Origin: Bacillota bacterium | GTDB lineage: Bacteria > Bacillota > Sulfobacillia > JAJZYS01 > JAJYTV01 | Reading direction: 5' to 3' | DNA length: 9,027 nucleotides | NCBI GenBank assembly: GCA_021810725.1 | Contig: JAJZIE010000087.1 | Coordinates: 1 to 9,027, forward strand | Shown here: positions 1-6,659 of the stretch, one piece after another | How the letters are laid out: each line of letters begins with the position of its first letter | How positions within the stretch are numbered: position 1 is the stretch's first letter | Translations under genes and position numbers: made by a program | The notes under the pieces: model-generated | What the model was told of the DNA's origin: nothing | Database searches by the model: none | What the model saw: the letters and a program-made list of their open reading frames with translations, nothing else

Positions 1-2
1 TA

Positions 3-1352
3 CGGCAAGCGTTAGTTTCCGCGAACCGCCCGGTGCGGACCCGCATGCCGGGTGGTGTGGGAGGACGGCGGGGCAACCCCGCCTCCTACCCGATTGGCTT
101 CGCCTACTCCGACATCGTGGGCTACAATCACTGGTTCAACGGCGGCAGCCCGCCGCCGGCCGGCGTGACAGGCATGTCCGGGCTGACGTCGCCCAGACCG
201 GGGGTCGTGCAGATCAAGCTGAAGACGCCCCAGGCGTTCTTCCTCAACGAGATGGCCCTGATGTCGGCGGCGATTGTCGACCCGCGCGTCGTCAGGGAGT
301 ACGGCCAGAACTACCAGACGCACGCGGTCGGTACGGGTCCGTACGAGGTCGCGAGCTGGAATCGCGGGCACCAGATGGTGCTCGTCCCGAACCCGACGAG
401 TTGGCGCTACCGCAAGGGCGAGCCCAAGGTCGTGATGGACGAGAACGTGTCGTCCAGCCTGGCCCTGCTGCGCTACCAGCAGGGTGACTACGCCTTCCTT
501 TTCGGCCCTCTGCCCTCCGAGATCTACGCCAAGGTTCTGGCCTCCTCGCGGCTCAAGTCCCAGTACCACAACGTCGTCGAGAACGGTGTCGTGTACCTGG
601 CCTTCAACACGACGAAGGCCCCCTTCGACAACGTGCTGATGCGTCAGGCGGTCAACTATGCCATCAACAAGCAGCTGATCCTGAAGAACATCACCAACGA
701 CCGCACGAACATGATGACGCAACCCTTGCCCCCTGGCATCGCGGGTTATAACCCGTCGATCAAGAATCCCTATCCGTACAACCCCGGCAAGGCGAGGCAG
801 CTGCTGCAGCAGGCCGGCTACCACGGCCAGCAGCTCACCTTCATCTACCCGTCCAACGAGAGCGACCACGTCCGCACGGCTGAGATCATCCAGACCGAAC
901 TCGCGGCCGTTGGCATGAAGGTGTCCCTCGTCGGCACCAGCCAAGTCGGCAACTACTGGCCCCTTGAGGACAATCCCAAGGGCAACTGGAACATCGCCTG
1001 GACTGACTGGTTCCAGGACTATCCTGATGCCCAGGACTTCCTGTTCAACCTGCTCAGCCGGCAGGCGTTCGGGGCGACGAATGTCGGTGACTGGACCGAT
1101 CCGCGCTTCCAGCAGCTGATCACCGAGGCCGACGCCCTGCCGGCGAGCCAGCAGGCGAAGCGCGTGGCGGACTACCGGCAGGCGGAGCGGATCGCGGTCC
1201 AGAAGGCGGCATGGGCGTTCCTCTACAACTATTGGAACGATGCTCTGATCCAACCCTGGGTGCAGCCGCAGGGCACGCCCCAGGATCTCATGTACTACCT
1301 GCACCCGGTGAAGACGCCCCAGTTCGAGTTCATGCGCGTAACGTCGCACTGA
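3..1352 (+). CDS. ABC transporter solute-binding protein, family 5 (SBP_bac_5, oligopeptide/oligosaccharide type), 5'-truncated by the window edge
   Basis: This is the extracytoplasmic binding protein of an importer of the Opp/Dpp class, which captures oligopeptides, nickel chelates or, in some lineages, oligosaccharides. Numbering here is from the first in-frame GTG at base 33. The visible protein has family hallmarks: NPAS at 15-18 and SDIVG at 26-30, a THAVGTGPYEV segment at 96-106 followed by W109 and the NP-W region at 120-124, VVYLAFNTTKAPFDN at 186-200, MRQAVNYAINKQ at 203-214, the PYNPGKARQLLQQAGY block at 248-263, and WTDWFQDYPDAQDF at 323-336. The C-terminus looks complete. Family members are usually about 520-600 residues with a signal peptide, so 100 or more residues lie to the left. 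The frame has no stop back to base 3, so the GTG at 33 is not the real start. Residues 1-14 are Arg/Gly-rich and unlike the family (see findings). No permease or ATPase of this transporter is in the window. Substrate cannot be read from the sequence. Confidence 0.93.
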   Translation, partial: RQALVSANRPVRTRMPGGVGGRRGNPASYPIGFAYSDIVGYNHWFNGGSPPPAGVTGMSGLTSPRPGVVQIKLKTPQAFFLNEMALMSAAIVDPRVVREYGQNYQTHAVGTGPYEVASWNRGHQMVLVPNPTSWRYRKGEPKVVMDENVSSSLALLRYQQGDYAFLFGPLPSEIYAKVLASSRLKSQYHNVVENGVVYLAFNTTKAPFDNVLMRQAVNYAINKQLILKNITNDRTNMMTQPLPPGIAGYNPSIKNPYPYNPGKARQLLQQAGYHGQQLTFIYPSNESDHVRTAEIIQTELAAVGMKVSLVGTSQVGNYWPLEDNPKGNWNIAWTDWFQDYPDAQDFLFNLLSRQAFGATNVGDWTDPRFQQLITEADALPASQQAKRVADYRQAERIAVQKAAWAFLYNYWNDALIQPWVQPQGTPQDLMYYLHPVKTPQFEFMRVTSH

Positions 1353-1360
1353 GATGGGCG

Positions 1361-1400
1361 GCGGCGAGGCGGGCCCGACAGGCGGGTGCCGCCTCGCTGC
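1361..1400 (+). terminator. GC-rich hairpin just after the solute-binding protein gene; probable terminator or 3' processing hairpin
   Basis: Bases 1361-1372 (GCGGCGAGGCGG) pair with 1389-1400 (CCGCCTCGCTGC) to give a 12-bp stem with one G-U pair at 1363/1398. The loop is 16 nt and can itself pair partly (CCC 1374-1376 with GGG 1384-1386). It begins 8 bases after the stop codon, where a terminator is expected. No T-run follows (GGTTCGCG comes next), so it is not a textbook intrinsic terminator. It could instead protect the 3' end or attenuate transcription into the downstream GH76 gene. Confidence 0.45.
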
Positions 1401-1474
1401 GGTTCGCGTGGGGCCCGGCGGCCACGGGTACCCTCATAGAGGCGGTCGACATCTCGGCGACATCGGCGCGCGGG

Positions 1475-1481
1475 AAAGGAG
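1475..1481 (+). promoter_or_regulatory. Ribosome binding site of the GH76 gene (AAAGGAG)
   Basis: AAAGGAG ends 3 bases before GTG at 1485 and 6 bases before TTG at 1488. The spacing suits the TTG better, so translation may begin one codon later than the longest reading. The difference is a single residue. Confidence 0.7.
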
Positions 1482-1484
1482 TCC

Positions 1485-2666
1485 GTGTTGGCGTTACGGC
1501 GTGCCCTCCCAGTGCTGGCGGCGGTGATCGCGGCCTTCGGGCTGGCCCTCGTGGCCATACGGGGCTTCTTCCCGCAGCCGAGCCCCGTCAAGGCGACGTC
1601 GGTCGTGCGCGCCCAGGCGGCTGCGAAGGCCATGCTCGCCTGGTACTACCTTCCGGACCGGGGGCTTCTGGCGAGCTACGCCCCCTCAGGCACATCCCAG
1701 TTCGCAAGGATATGGGGCTATTCCTGGGCTCTCAGGGCGCTCGAGGATGTCGCGGCCCTGCCTGGAGGCCGACGCTTCATGCCAGTGGTGCGCAGACTGG
1801 CGGACGATCTTGACCAGTACTGGGATACGGAGGCTGGGGTGCCGGCATACGCCCCCACCGTCGACCCGGGGCCCGCAGCGGTGAAGTACTTCGACGACAA
1901 CGCCTGGGTAGGTCTCGACCTGGTCGGAGCCTTCGATCTCACCGCGGACGAGCGCTATCTGCGGGAGGCGGAGGCGGTGTTCCGGTACGAGGAGACCGGC
2001 TGGGACAAACGCCTGGGCGGGATCTACTGGAACGACGACCGGGACTCGCGCAACACGGTGTCGAACGCCCCGGTCGCCGAACTGGCGGCCCGCCTCTATC
2101 TGGCCACAGGACGGTCCACATACCTCGGCTGGGCCAAGAAGATCTATCGCTGGCAGGTGCGCACGCTCGTCGACCCGGGCACCGGGCAGGTCTGGGGAAA
2201 CATCGACGGGACGGGCGCCATCTCCAAGAGCGACTGGACCTACAACCAGGGCACGGTGATCGGTGCCGCGGTGCTGCTCTATCGGATCACGCACCAAGCC
2301 CCGTACCTCAGGCAGGCCCGCAAGACGGCAGGGTTCGCGCTGCGCAAGCTGGTCAGACCGGACGGGACCATCGATCCGCCGGCGGAGTTCGGCGGGGTTC
2401 TCGCGAACAATCTGCTGCTTCTCTACGACGAGACGGGCGACCCGGCCGTCGCGCGGGTCATCTCGGCAAGCGCCGCTTCCGCCTGGAAGCATGCGCGCAA
2501 CGGCGATGGCCTCTTCGCCAACGACTGGCAGGGTCCGCCGCCGAAGACGGCCGGGCATCCTCTGCTCACGCAAAGCGGTGCCGTCAAGCTCCTGGCCGTC
2601 GATGCCGCGATCAAGACACATGCGCCCGCCCCCTGGGCGGGATTCGGCCGGCTGCCCGGACCGTGA
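1485..2666 (+). CDS. GH76 family glycoside hydrolase (alpha-1,6-mannanase type), secreted or N-terminally anchored
   Basis: GH76 enzymes are (alpha/alpha)6-barrel endo-hydrolases that cut alpha-1,6-mannan backbones in fungal and bacterial cell-wall polymers; some act in transglycosylation. The 393-residue protein begins with a short basic stretch (R5, R6) and one hydrophobic segment (about 8-29, ending near IRGFFP), read as a signal peptide or signal anchor. There is no lipobox cysteine. The catalytic module fills most of the rest. The adjacent aspartates expected of GH76 are D137 and D138 in KYFDDNAWVGLDL (134-146). Other family blocks are GWDKRLGGIYWNDD (172-185), SNAPVAELAARLYLATG (193-209), WTYNQGTVIGAAVLLY (251-266) and LTQSGAVKLLA (361-371). 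The length is normal for a single-domain member and there is no carbohydrate-binding module. It follows the binding-protein gene on the same strand and may serve it with substrate (inference). The N-acylglucosamine 2-epimerase fold is similar, but the DD motif and GGIYW favour GH76. Confidence 0.88.
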   Translation: MLALRRALPVLAAVIAAFGLALVAIRGFFPQPSPVKATSVVRAQAAAKAMLAWYYLPDRGLLASYAPSGTSQFARIWGYSWALRALEDVAALPGGRRFMPVVRRLADDLDQYWDTEAGVPAYAPTVDPGPAAVKYFDDNAWVGLDLVGAFDLTADERYLREAEAVFRYEETGWDKRLGGIYWNDDRDSRNTVSNAPVAELAARLYLATGRSTYLGWAKKIYRWQVRTLVDPGTGQVWGNIDGTGAISKSDWTYNQGTVIGAAVLLYRITHQAPYLRQARKTAGFALRKLVRPDGTIDPPAEFGGVLANNLLLLYDETGDPAVARVISASAASAWKHARNGDGLFANDWQGPPPKTAGHPLLTQSGAVKLLAVDAAIKTHAPAPWAGFGRLPGP

Positions 2667-2673
2667 CCGTTCC

Positions 2674-4134
2674 TTAAGCCTTAGTGGGCGAGCGGTGCCG
2701 CAGCGGCATCGCCGCCCTCGCGCGCGTCGCCTGCTCGTAGGCGTAGCCGAAGCGTACGAGTTGCGCTTCCGCGAAGGCGGTGCCGCAGAAGGTGAGCGCG
2801 AACGGTACGCCCTCGCTGGTCACGCCCGCAGGGACGCAGATCGAAGGGTAGCCGGCACGCGCAGCGATGTCCGCGCCGTAGTTGTTCGGGAAGAGAAGGG
2901 CGTCCAGGCGGCTGGCGGCGAGCGCGTGATCGATGCCCTCTTGACGCGACCAACGGAGATCGCGCCGGCGCGCCCTGAGGTACGCGGGGTCGCTCAGCGT
3001 GCCCGACGTCGCCTCGGACTGCAAGAGCAAGGTCTGGCCGTAACGCAAGAGCAGACGCCGGTTGCGCTCGTTGAAGAAGATGAGCTCACGCAGGCTGTGC
3101 ACGGGCACATCGGGTCCCGTGTGGCCGAGATAGGCGTTGAGGTCGGCTTTGAACTCGTAGAACAGGACCTCCTCCCCCCACTCCCTGCCGGCGGACGGGA
3201 TCGGAGCCGGGTCGACCACGGTCGCCCCGAGATCCTGCAGCGTTTGCAGCGCCTTCGCCAGTCCGGCGGCGAGAGGCGCGGGCAAATCGCCGAGGTAGTC
3301 GCGCGGCACGCCAAAACGTCTGCCTTGGAGCGCGCCCTCCTCAAGCTCCTCCGGCCGCGGCAGAGGATGGGACTCGCCGAGGTACGAGACGGGATCCCGC
3401 CGATCGCCGCCCACGATGGCCCGGAGAAGGATCAGGGCGTCGCGCACGCTGCGCGCGATCGGCCCTGCCGTGTCCTGGCTGTGGGCGATCGGAATGATGC
3501 CGCTGCGGCTCACGTAGCCGAGGGTGGGCTTGAGCCCCACCACGCCCTGCTGGCTGGCGGGGCTCAGGATCGAGCCCGACGTCTCGGTGCCCACGGCGAG
3601 GGGAGCAAGTTCGCCCGAAACGGCGGAGGCGGACCCCGAGCTCGAGCCGCCGGCGTCGAACGGGCCGCACGCGTTCAGCACCTGACCGCCGCGTGAGGAG
3701 TAGCCGTTGGGCATGCCTTCGGTCATGAAGTTCGCCCACTCGGTCATGCCCGCCTTGCCGAGGATGACGGCGCCGGCGTGACGCAGCCTGCGCACGAGGT
3801 GGGCGTCGCGGGCCGCGTAGTGGGCCGCGAGCGCGAGCGAGCCCGCGCTGGTGTGCTGATGGTCGCCGGTGTCGATGTTGTCCTTGAGCACGACCGGGAT
3901 GCCGTGCAAGGGGCCGCGTACCCGGCCCGCCTTGCGCTCCTGGTCCAGCACAGCCGCGATCGCCGCGGCGTCCGGATTGACCTCGATGATCGCGTTCAGG
4001 CCCTGGGGTCCCCCGCTGCGCTCCGCGACGGCATCGAGGCACTGGTAGACAAGCTCTTCCGCTGTGAGGGCACCCTCGTCCATCAGGGACTGAAGCTCGT
4101 CCAGCGTAACGTCGGCGGGCAAGCGCTCGATCAT
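2674..4134 (-). CDS. Amidase signature (AS) family enzyme, peptide amidase-like
   Basis: AS enzymes hydrolyse carboxamides using a Ser-cisSer-Lys triad. All three residues are visible: K84 in VVLKDN (81-86), cis-Ser S164 in AGGSSSGSAS (161-170), and nucleophile S188 in VGTETSGSIL (181-190). The surrounding sequence (LKPTLGYVSRSGIIPIAHSQDTAGP, 201-225) resembles the subgroup containing peptide amidases, which remove C-terminal amides from peptides, rather than the GatA subunit of tRNA amidotransferase. No gatC or gatB is nearby. At 486 residues it is full length. There is no signal peptide, so it is probably cytoplasmic. The ATG at 4134 has GGAGG at 4143-4147 on the - strand with an 8-base spacer, which fixes the start. 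The upstream diguanylate cyclase gene ends only 23 bases away on the same strand, so the two are probably cotranscribed. The substrate is not determinable; other amides or nitrile-pathway amides are possible. Confidence 0.93.
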   Translation of the reverse strand: MIERLPADVTLDELQSLMDEGALTAEELVYQCLDAVAERSGGPQGLNAIIEVNPDAAAIAAVLDQERKAGRVRGPLHGIPVVLKDNIDTGDHQHTSAGSLALAAHYAARDAHLVRRLRHAGAVILGKAGMTEWANFMTEGMPNGYSSRGGQVLNACGPFDAGGSSSGSASAVSGELAPLAVGTETSGSILSPASQQGVVGLKPTLGYVSRSGIIPIAHSQDTAGPIARSVRDALILLRAIVGGDRRDPVSYLGESHPLPRPEELEEGALQGRRFGVPRDYLGDLPAPLAAGLAKALQTLQDLGATVVDPAPIPSAGREWGEEVLFYEFKADLNAYLGHTGPDVPVHSLRELIFFNERNRRLLLRYGQTLLLQSEATSGTLSDPAYLRARRRDLRWSRQEGIDHALAASRLDALLFPNNYGADIAARAGYPSICVPAGVTSEGVPFALTFCGTAFAEAQLVRFGYAYEQATRARAAMPLRHRSPTKA

Positions 4135-4141
4135 GTCGTGT

Positions 4142-4148
4142 ACCTCCA
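4142..4148 (-). promoter_or_regulatory. Ribosome binding site of the amidase gene (TGGAGGT)
   Basis: On the - strand TGGAGGT lies just after the stop codon of the upstream diguanylate cyclase gene. From its GGAGG core there are 8 bases to the amidase ATG. It decides the start and shows that the amidase has its own initiation site inside the short gene junction. Confidence 0.75.
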
Positions 4149-4157
4149 GAGGAACTG

Positions 4158-6512
4158 CTAGCTGCGGGGCGGGTCGCCGGCCCAGAGACTCTGTCCCAGG
4201 CGCTTCGCCATGATCACTCGTTCGTCGGCCGCTCGCACGAGACCTTCGATCGAGTCGGCGTCCTCCGGTGCCGAGGCGACACCGACCCTGGCGCCGACGT
4301 AGACTTCGCGGCCCTGTCGCACCAGCACGGGGCTCTGCCGCACGGCGTCCAGGTAGCGCTTCGCGGCCTGCAGCGCCTGCCCCTGGTCCGCGTGGGTCAG
4401 GAGGATGGCGAATTCGTCGCCGCCCCAGCGGAAGACGGTGTCACCCTCGCGTCGCACAGCGTCTAGGGCGCGCGCGACCGCCGTGAGCGCCTCGTCTCCG
4501 CTAAGGTGCCCGAACTGGTCGTTGATCGCCTTGAAGCCCTGCAGGTCCATGATCACGAGGGCCAACGGCTCGCGGTAACGCACGGCCTCCGACCAGGCGG
4601 AGACCATCCGCTCATCGAAGGCGCGGCGATTGCCGAGGTCGGTCAGGGTGTCGGTTCGCGCCGCGACGCGCAAGGCGCTGAGGTGCCGGCCCTGAGCCAG
4701 CAGCACGGCGAGCTGCAGACCGAACATCCCCGCGAGCGAGAGGGCCTCCTGCGAAAACGCGTCGGGCTCGGACAGGTTGTCGATGGTGAGCAGGCCCACG
4801 AGGTCCCCATGCAGCACCAGCGGCACGAAGATGCCGGCGGCCGCTCCGCGCGACAAACCTTCCTCTGTCGCGGACGGGGGTCGGTTCACGATGCGTGGCA
4901 AGCCGTTCAGGAAGGCGCTCCGCTCTCCGCCATAGACGGAGATGGCCCCTTCGACCTCCTGCAGTCGCCAGTGGCCCTGCGCCGCGGGGTCGTCGTAGCC
5001 CGCGGCTGCCCTCAGATCGAGGCGGGAGCCGTTGGCGAGCCAAAGGCTGGCCGCGTCGGCGGCCGGGATCAGCCGGATCGCCTCGGCAAGCGCCTCGTCG
5101 CACAGGGCTTGCATGTCCCCGATCGCGCCGAGCGCGTGAAGGCTTGCGAGGAGTTCCGTGAGCCGAGACGTTGCGAGGATGCCCTGTAGCGCGATGCGCA
5201 GCCGGTCGGCGGCGCGCTCCAGGGCCTGGCGCTCACCGTTGCCGAAACCCGCGGGGGTGCGGTAGAAGAGAAACTCGAGCGCGGCTTGCGGCCGTCCATC
5301 GGGCTCCATCAGCGGCAGGACGGCGAACGACTGCAGGCCGAGGTCCAGCTGCCGCGCCGTGGTGTACGGCGACGTCACGGCGGACGCCACCCAGAACGGC
5401 TGGCGCGGGATCTGCCCGCGGAAGCTGGTCTCCATCGGCGACGCGGCCGAGGGCGCCTCGAAGTCGCCGAGGCTCTGGCGGGCCAGAAGATGAGGCGCTG
5501 CGCCGCCGGGTAGCCACAGCGATCCGACATCCGCGGCGGCGAACGGCAGCAGGAGCTGCAGGGCGCGCTGGGCCACGCCTTGCGGCGTGGGCAACTGCGT
5601 GATCTGCCGCGAGAAGTCCAGGAGGAAGTTCTGCAGGCGCGTCGTCTCCTGCGTCGCGCTCTGGCGCCCGAGGCGCCAGACGGCGTCGCCGCCGGCGCGC
5701 ACCAGGGCCTCCAGCGTTTCCATCTCGTCCGGCAGGAAGGCGCCGGGATTGGCGCGCTCGACGTTGAGCACCGCGACTGCCTGGTCGCCGGACAGGATCG
5801 GCAGAGCGAGTTCGCTGTGCGTCGCCGTGATGCCGACTCCTTGAACAAACTCCGGGTCGGCCTGCGTGTTCGGCACGTGCTGCGAGCGCCTGGTGCGCAG
5901 AGCCCTGCCTGTGATCGACTGAAGCGGCACCAGCACGCCCGGCGGAGGCGTCCAGCCCAATGTGGTGTGAACCTGGAGATGCTGGCCGTCCTGGGCCGGC
6001 ACCAGGACGTCGGCATGGCTGAAGCCAAGAATCTCCTGCAAGAGGTGCGGCAGCTCGCGGAACACGTCGTCGGCGGTCTCGAGACGCGGCAGGCGCAGGA
6101 GCGCCTCCGAGAGCAGCCGCGCGCGCCGGGCGGCCCCCATGGCCACCTGCCGCATCCGTCGCACCCGGTAGCCGACAGCGCTGCCGGCGACGGCCGCGAT
6201 CAGCGGAACCAGGACGAGCGCGAGGGCCAGGCTCGGGCTCTGCGGGCGGTGCACCAGCAGGGCGGACACGCCCGCGACGACGGCGAATAGCAGACTCGGC
6301 ACGGGACCGACGTCGAGGCCGGCCACGAAGAGCACCACGGCGGCTGCTGGAAGCAGCCAGTCGGGTGGCAGATGCGTGGCCGGAAGGCCTCCGGCCAGAA
6401 GCAGCAGTACCGCGCCTCGCGCCATGCGCCGCGGCAGGCCGACCGAGAGCCAGCCCCAGTCGGCGGAGGACTCGGCGGGCTCCGTGAAGCCCGTCGCTCC
6501 CCACTCGGCCAA
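4158..6512 (-). CDS. Membrane-anchored diguanylate cyclase with three GAF domains and a C-terminal GGDEF domain
   Basis: GGDEF proteins make the second messenger cyclic di-GMP from two GTP. Numbering is from the TTG at 6512 (784 aa). Hydrophobic segments lie near 34-44 (short), 50-66, 71-87 and 94-117, followed by a basic stretch (YRVRRMRQ). Three GAF-like sensor domains follow at about 133-278, 288-448 and 453-608, then GGDEF at about 618-778. The active-site motif is RWGGDEF (695-701). The metal-binding aspartate is in MDLQGFKAIND, where the usual DLDHFK reads DLQGFK with the first D kept. An RxxD inhibitory site (REGD, 688-691) sits exactly five residues before GGDEF, so product inhibition is expected. 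There is no EAL or HD-GYP domain. The frame stays open to 6983, but residues from there would be antisense to the thioesterase gene. TTG 6512 has GAGG at 6521-6524 with an 8-base spacer; ATG 6425 (755 aa) lacks a clear ribosome binding site. Its ligand is unknown. Confidence 0.92.
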   Translation of the reverse strand: MAEWGATGFTEPAESSADWGWLSVGLPRRMARGAVLLLLAGGLPATHLPPDWLLPAAAVVLFVAGLDVGPVPSLLFAVVAGVSALLVHRPQSPSLALALVLVPLIAAVAGSAVGYRVRRMRQVAMGAARRARLLSEALLRLPRLETADDVFRELPHLLQEILGFSHADVLVPAQDGQHLQVHTTLGWTPPPGVLVPLQSITGRALRTRRSQHVPNTQADPEFVQGVGITATHSELALPILSGDQAVAVLNVERANPGAFLPDEMETLEALVRAGGDAVWRLGRQSATQETTRLQNFLLDFSRQITQLPTPQGVAQRALQLLLPFAAADVGSLWLPGGAAPHLLARQSLGDFEAPSAASPMETSFRGQIPRQPFWVASAVTSPYTTARQLDLGLQSFAVLPLMEPDGRPQAALEFLFYRTPAGFGNGERQALERAADRLRIALQGILATSRLTELLASLHALGAIGDMQALCDEALAEAIRLIPAADAASLWLANGSRLDLRAAAGYDDPAAQGHWRLQEVEGAISVYGGERSAFLNGLPRIVNRPPSATEEGLSRGAAAGIFVPLVLHGDLVGLLTIDNLSEPDAFSQEALSLAGMFGLQLAVLLAQGRHLSALRVAARTDTLTDLGNRRAFDERMVSAWSEAVRYREPLALVIMDLQGFKAINDQFGHLSGDEALTAVARALDAVRREGDTVFRWGGDEFAILLTHADQGQALQAAKRYLDAVRQSPVLVRQGREVYVGARVGVASAPEDADSIEGLVRAADERVIMAKRLGQSLWAGDPPRS

Positions 6513-6659
6513 ATATCTCGCCTCGCAGATGCTGGGTTTCGTCAAGAGAGAGGTAAGGGATGCCAGTTGGACATTCGGCGCGGCACCTTGCGTCCCCTCC
6601 TTGGCAGGACCAGGCCGACCGCCACGGAGAACCCAGGAGACATTGCGGAGGTGCACGAC
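6513..6659. other. 147-base divergent intergenic region between the diguanylate cyclase and thioesterase genes
   Basis: This region should contain the promoters of both divergent units. Reading left, TTGACG (complement of 6540-6545) is a good -35-like hexamer. The best -10-like sequence, AGATAT, lies about 21 bases beyond it, which is too far for a standard sigma-70 promoter. Reading right, TTGGAC at about 6567 has no convincing -10. The thioesterase ribosome binding site occupies 6647-6653. Promoter assignment is left open. Confidence 0.4.
6647..6653 (+). promoter_or_regulatory. Ribosome binding site of the thioesterase gene (GGAGGTG)
   Basis: GGAGGTG is separated by 6 bases from ATG at 6660. 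It selects that ATG over the much longer upstream open frame, which reaches back to 6372 and is antisense to the diguanylate cyclase. Confidence 0.8.

Larger units (their letters stand above)
1353..1484. other. 132-base intergenic region between the solute-binding protein and GH76 genes
   Basis: Besides the hairpin at 1361-1400 it contains an 8-base palindrome GGGTACCC at 1426-1433 and, at its right end, the GH76 ribosome binding site. I could not pick out a convincing -35/-10 pair. It is therefore unclear whether GH76 has its own promoter or is transcribed by read-through from the binding-protein gene. Confidence 0.5.

Noticed and set aside
12..1349. 445-residue open frame on the - strand opposite the solute-binding protein gene
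   Set aside because: Its product is dominated by Arg, Val, Leu, Gly and Asp with no domain. It mirrors a + strand gene with clear family motifs, as expected of an antisense shadow in GC-rich DNA.
1426..1433. Palindrome GGGTACCC upstream of GH76, considered as an operator
   Set aside because: An isolated 8-base palindrome with no second copy or flanking symmetry is not enough to call a binding site.
1686..2621. 311-residue - strand open frame opposite the GH76 gene
   Set aside because: Low-information composition and no motif, lying wholly inside a well-supported gene on the other strand.
2263..3696. 477-residue + strand open frame spanning the end of GH76 and most of the amidase
   Set aside because: Arg/Ala-rich product that crosses two convergent genes with clear catalytic motifs; a shadow of both.
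6512..6545. Sigma-70-like promoter for the cyclase (TTGACG and AGATAT on the - strand)
   Set aside because: The spacing of about 21 bases is too long, and AGATAT overlaps the likely ribosome binding and start region.
6372..6659. N-terminal extension of the thioesterase frame
   Set aside because: It overlaps the cyclase coding region on the other strand and would more than double the usual family length. GGAGGTG directly before ATG 6660 marks the true start.
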